From: CAYULW01 sp964445815
GTDB lineage: Bacteria > Bacteroidota > Bacteroidia > Flavobacteriales_E > Vicingaceae
Assembly: GCA_964445815.1 (NCBI GenBank)
Contig: CAYULW010000006.1
Coordinates: 99,382-163,381 of the forward strand
DNA length: 64,000 nucleotides
Direction of reading: 5' to 3'
Below the pieces are notes generated by a model. It worked only from the letters and a program-made list of their open reading frames with translations. It did no database searches and had not been told where the DNA came from. Positions 45,366 through 54,301 of the stretch are shown one piece after another. Position 1 is the stretch's first letter; each line of letters opens with the position of its first letter. The translations under genes were made by a program, and so were the position numbers.

Positions 45366-46463
45366 ATGAGTAGTCTCTTAGGCAAGTTAGCATCAATTAA
45401 GGATCGATGGAAAGAAGTTGGTCAACTCATTGTTGACCCTGATATCATAGCCGATATGAAACGCTATGTAAAACTGAATAAGGAGTACAGTGACTTAAAA
45501 GAGATTGTTGATGCTTATGAAGAATATCAAAATATCTTAGATAATATCAAGTCATCTGAAGAAATATTAAGTACCGAAAAGGACGAGGAATTCAGGGAAA
45601 TGGCAAAGTTGGAGCTAGAAGATCTAAAGTCTCGTGTGACACCTTTAGAAGAGGAAATTAAAATTATGCTGATTCCTAAAGATCCTGATGATAATAAAAA
45701 TGTCATTATTGAAATTAGAGCTGGTGCCGGTGGTGATGAAGCGAGTATTTTTGCTGGAGACCTTTATCGCATGTACACAAAGTATATAGAAACTAAAGGC
45801 TGGAAACATGAGATAACTACCATTAATGAAGGAACAGCAGGAGGATTCAAAGAGATTGGTTTTGAAGTAAGTGGTGAGAATGTATACGGGGAGATGAAAT
45901 TTGAATCCGGTGTGCATCGAGTTCAAAGAGTTCCTCAAACAGAAACACAAGGAAGAGTGCATACTTCTGCTGCTTCAGTAGCCGTTTTGCCTGAGGCAGA
46001 TGAGGTGGATGTTAAAATCAACCCTGCCGACATCAAAAAGGATACGTATAGGGCTTCCGGAGCTGGTGGACAGCATGTTAATAAAACGGAATCAGCGGTG
46101 AGGTTAACCCATATTCCAACGAATACAGTGGTGGAGTGTCAGGATGGCAGGTCGCAGCTAAAAAACTATGAAAAAGCTTTAAAGGTGTTGCGAACCAGAA
46201 TTTATGAAGCCGAAGTAGAAAAGAGAGAGAAAGAAATTGCAGCCGATCGTAAGTCTCAGGTTTCTACAGGAGACCGTTCAGCAAAAATTAGAACCTATAA
46301 CTACCCCCAAGGACGGGTCACGGATCATCGCATTAATCTAACACTCTATAATCTGAATGACATTATAAATGGCGATATAGGTGAAATTATTGAGTCGTTG
46401 AGGGTAGCAGAAAACGCAGAAAAATTAAAAGAAGGATTAAAAGAAGAAGGAGTTAATGACTAG
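45366..46463 (+). CDS. prfA: Peptide chain release factor 1
   Basis: Protein of 365 residues. The tRNA-mimic PxT anticodon-like motif is P190-Q191-T192 (in RVPQTETQGRVHTSA) and the peptidyl-tRNA hydrolysis motif GGQ is at 234-236. PxT recognises UAA and UAG. Length is normal and no frameshift is present (that feature belongs to RF2). It overlaps pyrF by 8 bp. Confidence 0.96.
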   Translation: MSSLLGKLASIKDRWKEVGQLIVDPDIIADMKRYVKLNKEYSDLKEIVDAYEEYQNILDNIKSSEEILSTEKDEEFREMAKLELEDLKSRVTPLEEEIKIMLIPKDPDDNKNVIIEIRAGAGGDEASIFAGDLYRMYTKYIETKGWKHEITTINEGTAGGFKEIGFEVSGENVYGEMKFESGVHRVQRVPQTETQGRVHTSAASVAVLPEADEVDVKINPADIKKDTYRASGAGGQHVNKTESAVRLTHIPTNTVVECQDGRSQLKNYEKALKVLRTRIYEAEVEKREKEIAADRKSQVSTGDRSAKIRTYNYPQGRVTDHRINLTLYNLNDIINGDIGEIIESLRVAENAEKLKEGLKEEGVND

Positions 46464-47268
46464 AGAACAACTCATTTATCAAATTCGTAGAAAACGCAGT
46501 TTTTTATGCGTTGGTCTAGATCCGGATTTAAAGAAAATTCCACCACATCTGCTAGAAAAGGAAGATCCGGTTTTTGAGTTTAACAAAAAAATCATTGATG
46601 CTACTCAAGACTATGCTGTCGCTTATAAACCAAATATTGCTTTTTATGAATGTTTAGGTCAAAAAGGGTGGGAATCATTACGAAAAACATTGGACTATAT
46701 TCCTAAAGACATTTTCACCATTGCAGATGCTAAACGCGGAGATATTGGCAATACAGCAAAGATGTATGCCAAAACCTTTTTTGAAACCTATGATTTTGAT
46801 TCTATAACGGTAGCACCTTATATGGGTGAAGATTCTGTGGTACCTTTTCTGGAATTTTCAAATAAATGGGCGATAGTGCTCGGATTGACATCCAATAAAG
46901 GAGCGTTTGATTTTCAGTATTCTGAAACTGAGGGTAAACCTTTATTTGAAAAAGTCATAGCGCAAACTAGTTCTTGGGGAACAAAAGAGAATTTGATGTT
47001 TGTTGTTGGAGCAACAAAAGCTTCTGATCTGGTCAAAATCAGACAAATTATTCCCGATCATTTCCTTCTGGTTCCCGGAGTTGGAGCTCAAGGTGGAAGC
47101 TTGGAAGAAGTTTGCAAATACGGCTTCAATCAAGATGTTGGGTTATTGATCAATTCCTCGCGAGGGATCATTTATGCATCTAATGGAGAAAATTTTGCTG
47201 AAGCAGCTCGTCTGCAAGCTTCGATCATTCAACAGGAAATGGAAAAGACTTTAAATATCGGATCCTAA
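46456..47268 (+). CDS. pyrF: Orotidine-5'-phosphate decarboxylase
   Basis: Long-form (type 2) OMP decarboxylase of 270 residues with the catalytic cluster DAKRGD (D91, K93, D96), LCVGLDPDL at the N-terminus and LVPGVGAQGG in the phosphate-binding loop. It makes UMP from OMP. The start overlaps prfA by 8 bp, suggesting translational coupling. Confidence 0.95.
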   Translation: MTREQLIYQIRRKRSFLCVGLDPDLKKIPPHLLEKEDPVFEFNKKIIDATQDYAVAYKPNIAFYECLGQKGWESLRKTLDYIPKDIFTIADAKRGDIGNTAKMYAKTFFETYDFDSITVAPYMGEDSVVPFLEFSNKWAIVLGLTSNKGAFDFQYSETEGKPLFEKVIAQTSSWGTKENLMFVVGATKASDLVKIRQIIPDHFLLVPGVGAQGGSLEEVCKYGFNQDVGLLINSSRGIIYASNGENFAEAARLQASIIQQEMEKTLNIGS

Positions 47269-47319
47269 TATTTGAAGTTCTTTTGTTCCAAGGTTCAAGT
47301 AGAATTAACTTGAATCTTT

Positions 47320-47327
47320 TATCTTTA
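47320..47327 (+). promoter_or_regulatory. Possible -7 box for the DUF2851 gene
   Basis: TATCTTTA matches TAnnTTTG except the last base and lies 24 bp before the ATG at 47352. Its place inside the longer open frame supports the shorter start. Confidence 0.4.
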
Positions 47328-47351
47328 CGGAGCTTTTACAACCAAATTTTC

Positions 47352-48632
47352 ATGAAAGAAGAATTGCTCTATTACATCTGGCAAAGCAAAAGCTTTAATT
47401 ATAAATCTCTAAAGACAACTGAGGGAGAGTCTTTGAATTTAATAAGCCATGGCCATCTTAATCATGATTCTGGCCCTGATTTCTTTAATGCTCGCTTGGA
47501 GATTGATGGGGTGCATTGGGCAGGTAATGTTGAGATTCATGTTAAATCATCAGATTGGGAAAAACATCAACATCAGTCAGATCAAGTATACGACAAGGTC
47601 ATTTTGCATGTGGTTTGGGAGAATGATAAAACCATTTTACGGAAGTCGGGACAAGTAATACCTTGTTTAGAGCTAAAAGGTAGAGTGCCGAAATCAATAA
47701 TAGAACAGTACGAAAAATTGATGACATCCGAAACATGGATTCCTTGTCAGGAGGCTTTAAGAGATGCAAGTCAATCAGACATTTCGAAGCAACTTGAAGG
47801 CTGTATGAAAGCACGCATTGAAAACAAAGCTAAACAACTCAAAAATCTGTTAATGTTGAATCAAAAGGATTGGGAAGCAACACTTTATCAACAGATGGCA
47901 AAGTATTTTGGATTAAAGGTCAATAATTTGCCTTTTGAGCTCTTGGCTCGGTCATTGCCATTTAAGGTGATTAGAAAGTATCAAAACAATCTAATGCAAA
48001 TGGAGGCTTTGTTTTTTGGACAGGCCGGATTTCTTGAACAAAATTTTAGAGGCAATTACCCACTTAGTTTACAAGAAGAATTCAAATTCTTAAAGCAGAA
48101 GCATCAATTAAGACCTATAGATAAGTCACTTTGGAAATTTATGCGCATGAGGCCTTCTAATTTTCCAACCATTAGAATTGCTCAATTTGCTGCCCTTTGG
48201 CACAGGCCCTATGGACTATTTCAGGAGTTTGCGAAAGCCGATTCCATTGATGAGCAAAGGGCTTTGTTTAATGTAAAAACATCTGATTATTGGATTTCTC
48301 ACTTTCAGTTTGATAAACCGGCGGCAAAAAAAATGGTCAAACATCTTGGCCGAGGCGCTTCCGATATTCTGCTGATTAATGTGATTTTGCCATTACATTA
48401 TTTGTATTTACTAGAAAAGGGTGAGGATACGAACTTAATATTATCACATTACACCAAACTGAAAGCAGAGAACAATTCAATCATTAGAAAGTGGAAATCT
48501 TTGGGATTAGAATGCAAGACTGCTTACGATTCTCAAGCATTACTTCAACTAAAACAATACAACTGCGACCTAAAAAAATGCTTATCTTGCAAAGTCGGAA
48601 ATTCGATACTTAAGAGCAAACAAGATGATTAA
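47352..48632 (+). CDS. DUF2851 family protein, function unknown
   Basis: Protein of 426 residues from ATG 47352 (MKEELLYYIWQSKSFNYKSLKTTEGE). The N-terminal segment with HLNHDSGPDFFNARLEIDGVHWAGNVEIHVKSSDWEKH looks like a PD-(D/E)XK-type core (D, ExH, K). DUF2851 is a Bacteroidota-rich family that I recall with this opening. A C-terminal Cys cluster is present (CDLKKCLSC). It overlaps the pspC-like gene by 8 bp. A nuclease role is a hint from the motif only. Confidence 0.78.
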   Translation: MKEELLYYIWQSKSFNYKSLKTTEGESLNLISHGHLNHDSGPDFFNARLEIDGVHWAGNVEIHVKSSDWEKHQHQSDQVYDKVILHVVWENDKTILRKSGQVIPCLELKGRVPKSIIEQYEKLMTSETWIPCQEALRDASQSDISKQLEGCMKARIENKAKQLKNLLMLNQKDWEATLYQQMAKYFGLKVNNLPFELLARSLPFKVIRKYQNNLMQMEALFFGQAGFLEQNFRGNYPLSLQEEFKFLKQKHQLRPIDKSLWKFMRMRPSNFPTIRIAQFAALWHRPYGLFQEFAKADSIDEQRALFNVKTSDYWISHFQFDKPAAKKMVKHLGRGASDILLINVILPLHYLYLLEKGEDTNLILSHYTKLKAENNSIIRKWKSLGLECKTAYDSQALLQLKQYNCDLKKCLSCKVGNSILKSKQDD

Positions 48633-48849
48633 TCGTATACAAGATTTTTTTGAGCGATATACCTTTGGTGTTTGCGAATGGTGGGGTCAAAAACTAGGTT
48701 TGAAGACAAGCAAAATTCGCCTCTTTTTTATTTATTTTTCCTTTTTAGCCTTTGGCTCTTCTTTGGTTATTTACCTTATCATGGCCTTTATTCTTGAACA
48801 CAAGCACTACTTTAAGGTAAAAAGAAGAAATACAATTTGGGATATTTAA
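48625..48849 (+). CDS. PspC-domain small membrane protein
   Basis: Protein of 74 residues made almost wholly of a PspC-like domain: an amphipathic start (MINRIQDFFERYTFGVCEWWGQKLGLKTSKIRLFF) and one TM helix (about 36-57). PspC proteins are linked to the envelope stress response. It overlaps DUF2851 by 8 bp and is followed by a potassium channel gene 10 bp later. The partner system (PspA/B) is not visible, so the stress role is inferred. Confidence 0.75.
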   Translation: MINRIQDFFERYTFGVCEWWGQKLGLKTSKIRLFFIYFSFLAFGSSLVIYLIMAFILEHKHYFKVKRRNTIWDI

Positions 48850-48859
48850 AATAACCGCC

Positions 48860-49864
48860 TTGTTCCGCTTTAGAGAGTTTAAAAAACTGTATTATACACT
48901 TATTATCCTATCCATAATTTGTCTGGTAGGAGTTTTAGGCTTCATGATCCTTGAAGGTTATTCATTTAGTGAAGCCTTATTCATGACGATCATCACAATA
49001 TCTACCGTTGGATATCAGGTTGTGAGGCCCTTATCGGAGAACGGGCAGTACTTTACCATACTCCTTATTGTGACCAGTTTTGGTACATTTGCCTATGCTG
49101 CCGGAATTATTTCATCCTACTTGTTAGATGGTGATTTTAGAAGACACTTTTCCGAATTAAAAAAAATTAGGAATATCAAAACATTAGAGGACCATATCAT
49201 AATTTGCGGATTCGGAAGAAACGGAAAACAGATTGTTCATGAGCTGGGAATGGTAGGTCAAAAGTTCATACTCATAGAACGTTCATCAGAAACTTTGGAT
49301 TCTCTTGGTTTGGATAAAGAGTTTGTCTATCTGGAGGGAGATGCTACTGATGATCAGGTACTGATCAATGCCGGAATAAAACGTGCAAAAGCCTTGATCA
49401 CAACATTACCTGATGATGCGGATAATGTATTTGTTGTGCTCACTGCCCGTGAAATGAATAAAGACCTTTTGATTATAAGCAGAGCGTCTAAAGATTCCTC
49501 AGATAAAAAGTTAAGAATGGCAGGAGCGAATAATGTAGTAATGCCGGACAAAGTTGGAGGTACACACATGGCCTCATTGGTAATGAAACCTGATGTTGTC
49601 GAATTTTTTAATCACCTCACAGGACAAGATAACAACATCTCGTTAGAAGAGATTACCTATGAAAGCTTACCTAGAGAATTTAGAAACAAATCGATTGAAG
49701 ATTTGCACGTGAGGAAAAGAAGCGGAGCAAACATTGTAGGACTCAAAACAAAAGAGGGAGAGTACATATTGAATCCTTCACCCCAGACTAGAATAAATGA
49801 AGGCGCAAAACTATTTGTATTGGGAATGGTAGATCAAATTGAAGATTTATTGAAATGGGAGTAA
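48860..49864 (+). CDS. Two-TM potassium channel with RCK (TrkA-N) domain
   Basis: Protein of 334 residues: TM1 (about 11-31), pore helix and filter ITISTVGYQ (T49-V50-G51-Y52-Q53), TM2 (about 63-88), then a regulator of K+ conductance domain (IIICGFGRNGKQIVHEL from about 112) and a TrkA-C-like tail. The filter ends YQ rather than YG or YGD. It starts with TTG at 48860; no ATG is in frame before TM1. It overlaps the next gene by 10 bp. K+ selectivity is inferred from TVGY. Confidence 0.87.
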   Translation: MFRFREFKKLYYTLIILSIICLVGVLGFMILEGYSFSEALFMTIITISTVGYQVVRPLSENGQYFTILLIVTSFGTFAYAAGIISSYLLDGDFRRHFSELKKIRNIKTLEDHIIICGFGRNGKQIVHELGMVGQKFILIERSSETLDSLGLDKEFVYLEGDATDDQVLINAGIKRAKALITTLPDDADNVFVVLTAREMNKDLLIISRASKDSSDKKLRMAGANNVVMPDKVGGTHMASLVMKPDVVEFFNHLTGQDNNISLEEITYESLPREFRNKSIEDLHVRKRSGANIVGLKTKEGEYILNPSPQTRINEGAKLFVLGMVDQIEDLLKWE

Positions 49865-50763
49865 AACGGATTCTTATTACAGGAAGTAATGGTTTATTAG
49901 GGCAAAAGTTGGTTGCTCAATTAAAAAATCATCCGGGGTTTAAATTGTATGCTACCTCTAAAGGGAAAAACAGAGTTTCTCAAGAAGAGGGTTATGAATT
50001 TCATTCATTAGACATTACCAACAAGCAAGAAATTGAACAGGTCTTTGAAAGCATAAAGCCTGAGATAATAATTCATACAGCTGCTATGACCAATGTAGAT
50101 GCTTGTGAGTTAGAAAAAGAGTTGTGTAGGAAACTGAACGTAGATGCTGTTGAGAATTTAGTAATTGAAGCTGCAAAATATAAATCTCATTTCATACAAT
50201 TGAGTACAGACTTCATTTTTGATGGCAAAGAAGGTCCTTATGATGAAGAAGCTGAACCTGCACCCCTTAGTTATTATGGCCAATCAAAACTTGATGCTGA
50301 GAGTATTGTAAAGAGTTATGAGTTTCCCTGGACAATAATAAGAACCATTATTGTTTATGGAATAGTAGAAGACATGAGTCGAAGTAATATCGTTTTGTGG
50401 GCTAAATCAGCTTTAGAAAAACAACAAGAACTGACCATTGTTAATGATCAGTTTCGTACGCCGGTTCTAGCCGAAGACTTAGCAAAAGGGTGTATAGCTG
50501 TCGCTGAGAAAACAGCTCAAGGCATCTATAATATGGGTGGCAAAGATTTTATGAGTGTTGTTGAATTGGTGAGAAGAGTTGCAGATTATTATGGTTTAAA
50601 TAAATCTTACATTAAAGAAATCTCGTCCGAATCCTTAAATCAGCCTGCAAAACGGCCTCCAAAAACTGGTTTAAGAATAGAAAAGGCCAAAAAAGACTTA
50701 GGTTACGCTCCTCGAAGCTTTGAAGAAGGAATAAAGCTAATGGAAAGCCAGTTAGCTAAATAA
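49855..50763 (+). CDS. RmlD-like sugar-nucleotide reductase (SDR)
   Basis: Protein of 302 residues with Rossmann motif TGSNGLLGQ (9-17), HTAAMTNVDACE, STDFIFDG (117-124) and the Y141xxxK145 pair, the pattern of dTDP-4-dehydrorhamnose reductase. It would finish dTDP-rhamnose synthesis after RmlB/RmlC. rfbB is in the operon 37 kb upstream, but here it sits after a K+ channel gene, away from sugar genes. A methionine adenosyltransferase regulatory-subunit-like (MAT2B) relation or another 4-keto-sugar substrate is possible. Confidence 0.8.
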   Translation: MGVKRILITGSNGLLGQKLVAQLKNHPGFKLYATSKGKNRVSQEEGYEFHSLDITNKQEIEQVFESIKPEIIIHTAAMTNVDACELEKELCRKLNVDAVENLVIEAAKYKSHFIQLSTDFIFDGKEGPYDEEAEPAPLSYYGQSKLDAESIVKSYEFPWTIIRTIIVYGIVEDMSRSNIVLWAKSALEKQQELTIVNDQFRTPVLAEDLAKGCIAVAEKTAQGIYNMGGKDFMSVVELVRRVADYYGLNKSYIKEISSESLNQPAKRPPKTGLRIEKAKKDLGYAPRSFEEGIKLMESQLAK

Positions 50764-50776
50764 GTCGACTTATGAC

Positions 50777-51454
50777 TTAGAAAGTGTATCCTATTGTAAT
50801 TAGAGTATTGGGAATTAAACTGTACTCAAAAGTAGAGGGTTCTTCTGTTGACGAAGTAGTCGCTCTTACTCCTGCCTGATTATTAATGATAGTTGTTTTT
50901 AACTCTTCGCTTCCGCTTAAAAAGAACACATAACTTTCTATACCGGCAAAAATGCGATCATTGATGTCATACCTTGCTCCTATAAATGGAGACAATCCAA
51001 ATTTAGTTCCATTAGCCTCATTATCTATAATAAAAACTCTTCCATTTGTTCCATTGGCTCTTTTAAAGACATCCGTTGTCTTGTCTGAGTTGATTGATAG
51101 TTCGATCATTAAATCTATACCGTAATTAATCGTCCATTTAGACTCTACTTTTGTTTGCCATTCGTATCCGATAAAAAACTGGGAAGACCCTTCTTCAATG
51201 TTAGTGGTTGATGTTTGAGAAACAAAACTGGTGTCTGTTGAAGGAAGTAAACTTGTTTTTTCTCTTGTGAATAATGTGGAATTAAATTTCAACCTAAGAG
51301 CACCTTTATCAAACCTTCTTTTGTATATAATTCCCGGAATATTAGTGTTTCTGGTAAAGGTTAAAACATCAAGAGATAATTCATTTTTCTTTACTTCTTG
51401 AGCTTTAAGGCTAAGGACGATAATAGATAAGAGGAGGAGACTAAGGTATTTCAT
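50777..51454 (-). CDS. Outer-membrane beta-barrel protein, function unknown
   Basis: Protein of 225 residues with signal peptide MKYLSLLLLSIIVLSLKAQ and about eight predicted amphipathic strands (QFFIGYEWQTKVESKWTINYG, FGLSPFIGARYDIND), ending LITIGYTF with a terminal Phe. Small porin-like or OmpW/OmpX-like barrel. It is divergent from the symporter gene, and the two share abutting -7 boxes. Confidence 0.72.
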   Translation of the reverse strand: MKYLSLLLLSIIVLSLKAQEVKKNELSLDVLTFTRNTNIPGIIYKRRFDKGALRLKFNSTLFTREKTSLLPSTDTSFVSQTSTTNIEEGSSQFFIGYEWQTKVESKWTINYGIDLMIELSINSDKTTDVFKRANGTNGRVFIIDNEANGTKFGLSPFIGARYDINDRIFAGIESYVFFLSGSEELKTTIINNQAGVRATTSSTEEPSTFEYSLIPNTLITIGYTF

Positions 51455-51523
51455 AATGGATTAAAATTTTTAGGGAAATTATTGAATTATCATATTTAAT
51501 TAAATAATAAATCAGATAATATT

Positions 51524-51531
51524 CAAATCTA
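51524..51531 (-). promoter_or_regulatory. -7 box for the beta-barrel gene
   Basis: CAAATCTA reads TAGATTTG on the minus strand, a perfect TAnnTTTG. CAAA at 51553-51556 lies 21 bp behind it as a -33 TTTG. The gene start is 69 bp downstream. Confidence 0.6.
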
Positions 51532-51539
51532 TATCTTTG
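51532..51539 (+). promoter_or_regulatory. -7 box for the symporter gene
   Basis: TATCTTTG is a perfect TAnnTTTG and lies 22 bp before the symporter ATG. It abuts the minus-strand box with no spacer. No -33 TTG is visible for this direction. Confidence 0.6.
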
Positions 51540-51561
51540 AGCTTAATCAAGACAAAAAATT

Positions 51562-53631
51562 ATGCTAAGATTTCTTACATTTTTTATTACGATATTATTC
51601 TTTCAGACAATCTTTGCAAAAGAATTTAAGGCAGAGTTAAAAGTCGAAAACCCTAGTCCGGCGATTAAAGATGGAGTAGCTTATGTCACAACCCAAGGAG
51701 GAAACCCACCTTACACATTTAAATGGGACAATCAAGCCGTTGATTTAAATTCGAGTTCTTGCGAAGGACTAACAGAGGGTAGCTCATTTAAAGTCATTGT
51801 TACAGATGCTGATGGTGATTCTAAAACCTTAAAAGGAAAAGTAAAGGCATCTTCAACCGAGGAGGTAATTAATAGTTTATTTGTTCCCATTGTTAAAGGG
51901 ATGACTAATGTATTGTTCTTTGACCCATTTTCGTTTATTGGCATTTACGACCCAACGGTATATGCAGACAAAAAGAATGTAAAAGCTCCGGGATGGTCAG
52001 ATCCTGAAATTCAGAGAATCTTATTGAAAGAGTGGATAATTGAAGAGGGTAAAAAAGTTACAGAAGGAGATTTAATTGCCTTAGTAGAGCAAGACGGCCA
52101 AAGTACGAAGGAAGTTTATGCGACTGCAGATGGAACTTTAAAGTACTTGTCTCAAGTTGGTAAAGTAATATATGATGCAAATAATCTTGAAGATGTTATC
52201 GAGGTTGGGGCAGAAAATTTGGCTGAAATTACATACGATAAGCCACAACCGGTACTTCATCCAAATGGAGATGTTCAACAGAAAAACATTCCTTTCATCG
52301 TTGTATGGTTGGTGCTTGGCGCGATTTTCTTTACCCTCAGAATGAAGTTTATCAATTTCAAAGGATTTAAGCACGCCATTCAATTGGTCGCCGGAAAATT
52401 TTCTGACCCCGATGCAAAGGAAGAGGGAGAGGTATCTCACTTTCAGGCATTAACTACAGCCTTATCTGCTACAGTTGGATTGGGAAATATTGCCGGTGTT
52501 GCTGTAGCCATTTCTTTAGGAGGTCCTGGTGCCACATTTTGGATGATAGTGGCCGGATTAATTGGTATGGCCTCAAAATTTACGGAATGTACCCTTGGTG
52601 TAAAGTATCGAAAGATTAACGAAAAGGGAGAAGTTTCAGGAGGTCCCATGTATTATCTAACAGAAGGACTCAGGAGAAGAAATCTAGGAGGACTAGGTAA
52701 AGTACTTGCTTTCGTTTTTGCAATACTTTGTATTGGTGGATCTTTTGGCGGTGGAAACATGTTCCAGTCAAATCAAGCTTTTGCGCAACTATCATCGGAA
52801 TTTCCTTCAATCGCTAATTATGGAGCGTGGTTTGGAGTTATCCTTGCTTTACTTGTAGGTGTTGTTATTATTGGGGGAATTAAGAGTATCGCTAAGGTGA
52901 CAGATAAGATAGTCCCTTTTATGGCAGGCTTATACATCTTATTTTCTTTGATTATTATTGGTATGAATATCACTAATGTAGGAGATGTTTTTTATGAAAT
53001 TTATCAAGGTGCGTTTAATTCTCCAGCAATAAAAGGAGGGGTAATAGGAGTGCTTATCGTAGGATTTCAGCGAGCAGCTTTTTCTAATGAAGCAGGTGTT
53101 GGCTCCGCATCTATTGCGCACTCTGCATCAAAGACAGATGAACCGGTTAGTGAAGGTATCGTTGCCCTCTTGGAGCCATTTGTAGACACGGTGGTTGTAT
53201 GTACAATGACTGCTTTGGTTTTGGTATTTACAGGATTTGCTGATGGCACTTCAAGCTTACAGGGAGCTGAATTAACTTCTGCTGCTTTTTCAAGTGTCTT
53301 TCCATGGTTTACATGGGTGCTTGTTGTTGCCATCTTTCTGTTTGCGTTCTCAACCATGATTTCTTGGTCTTATTATGGCCTAAAAGCTTGGACATTCTTG
53401 TTTGGTAACTCCAAAATTGCTGATTATTCCTATAAATTTATATTCCTTGTCTTCATAGTAATTGGTTCATCAGTTGGTTTAGGAGCAGTCTTAGATTTTT
53501 CAGACCTAATGATTTTAGGTATGGCATTTCCAAATATTTTTGGTTTGTTAATTCTTTCTAAGGAGGTGAGAAATGATATGCAATCTTATTTTTCAAGAGT
53601 AAAGTCAGGAGAAATTAAAAAGTTTAAATAA
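51562..53631 (+). CDS. Sodium/alanine symporter (AGCS) with extracytoplasmic extension
   Basis: Protein of 689 residues, longer than the usual 450-500. Signal peptide (1-19) is followed by an SprB-like beta domain at about 25-95 (GGNPPYTFKW, then IVTDADGDSKT) and a first hydrophobic segment (101-128). A barrel-sandwich/biotinyl-lipoyl-like insert occupies about 145-225 (EEGKKVTEGDLIALV, YATADGTLKYL). The AGCS core is at about 243-680 (TTALSATVGLGNIAGVAVAIS, GGPMYYLTEGL, FSNEAGVGSAS). No modifiable MKM-type lysine is seen in the lipoyl-like part. It imports alanine or glycine with Na+. The next gene starts directly after its stop. Confidence 0.9.
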   Translation: MLRFLTFFITILFFQTIFAKEFKAELKVENPSPAIKDGVAYVTTQGGNPPYTFKWDNQAVDLNSSSCEGLTEGSSFKVIVTDADGDSKTLKGKVKASSTEEVINSLFVPIVKGMTNVLFFDPFSFIGIYDPTVYADKKNVKAPGWSDPEIQRILLKEWIIEEGKKVTEGDLIALVEQDGQSTKEVYATADGTLKYLSQVGKVIYDANNLEDVIEVGAENLAEITYDKPQPVLHPNGDVQQKNIPFIVVWLVLGAIFFTLRMKFINFKGFKHAIQLVAGKFSDPDAKEEGEVSHFQALTTALSATVGLGNIAGVAVAISLGGPGATFWMIVAGLIGMASKFTECTLGVKYRKINEKGEVSGGPMYYLTEGLRRRNLGGLGKVLAFVFAILCIGGSFGGGNMFQSNQAFAQLSSEFPSIANYGAWFGVILALLVGVVIIGGIKSIAKVTDKIVPFMAGLYILFSLIIIGMNITNVGDVFYEIYQGAFNSPAIKGGVIGVLIVGFQRAAFSNEAGVGSASIAHSASKTDEPVSEGIVALLEPFVDTVVVCTMTALVLVFTGFADGTSSLQGAELTSAAFSSVFPWFTWVLVVAIFLFAFSTMISWSYYGLKAWTFLFGNSKIADYSYKFIFLVFIVIGSSVGLGAVLDFSDLMILGMAFPNIFGLLILSKEVRNDMQSYFSRVKSGEIKKFK

Positions 53632-54294
53632 GTGAAGAACCTGATTGCCTTTTTGTCTTTCATCACAGTATTTTATGCCTGTGACAATGAAACTGTTGTT
53701 AGTGAAATTAACGGGGTCATATACACCAATTGCTCATACTCACCTTTAGCCTTTGGAGAAGTAGCATTAAAAGTAAACCCCGGTCAAAGTTTTTCCGAGC
53801 CACTTATAATTGGAGGAGATGCAGCAGATGCTAATGGCATTTTCAAGTTCACTTATGAATTGGAAGAGAATGAAAAAGGCAAAGCAGATTTAATTTTAGT
53901 TCAAAGTACCGGATTTCAGACCTTAGTTTCTAACCTGCAATTGAGCAAAGACTATAATCTAAGTCTCTTTAAAGACAATACTGCAAGCGTTCAGATTAAC
54001 TTGTCGGGAACTAGAAGTTTTGCTATGAACGATACTTTGTTTATGGGTTTATCCACAAATGACGATGAATCATTTGTTGTTCAACCTAATCAGGGTATTA
54101 TAGATACTTTGAGAAGTTTAGCCCTCAACCCAATTATTTCCCAATCGTCTTCTGTGTTGTATTATGGAATAGGAAGCACTGACTTCCAAAAAGCCAAGGA
54201 AGCACTTAGCATACAAGATTCCAGTTATAATCATATGAGCCTTAATCTAACAGGCTGTAATCAAATGGATTTAGTAGATTTGGTGATAAACTAG
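53632..54294 (+). CDS. Lipoprotein, function unknown
   Basis: Protein of 220 residues with a lipoprotein signal (MKNLIAFLSFITVFYAC, lipid Cys C17) and a beta-rich mature part (GVIYTNCSYSPLAFGEVALKVNPG, a possible carboxypeptidase-regulatory-like fold). It starts with GTG immediately after the symporter stop (TAAGTG), so it is probably co-translated. No family recognised. Confidence 0.75.
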   Translation: MKNLIAFLSFITVFYACDNETVVSEINGVIYTNCSYSPLAFGEVALKVNPGQSFSEPLIIGGDAADANGIFKFTYELEENEKGKADLILVQSTGFQTLVSNLQLSKDYNLSLFKDNTASVQINLSGTRSFAMNDTLFMGLSTNDDESFVVQPNQGIIDTLRSLALNPIISQSSSVLYYGIGSTDFQKAKEALSIQDSSYNHMSLNLTGCNQMDLVDLVIN

Positions 54295-54301
54295 CCGAAT
54301 C

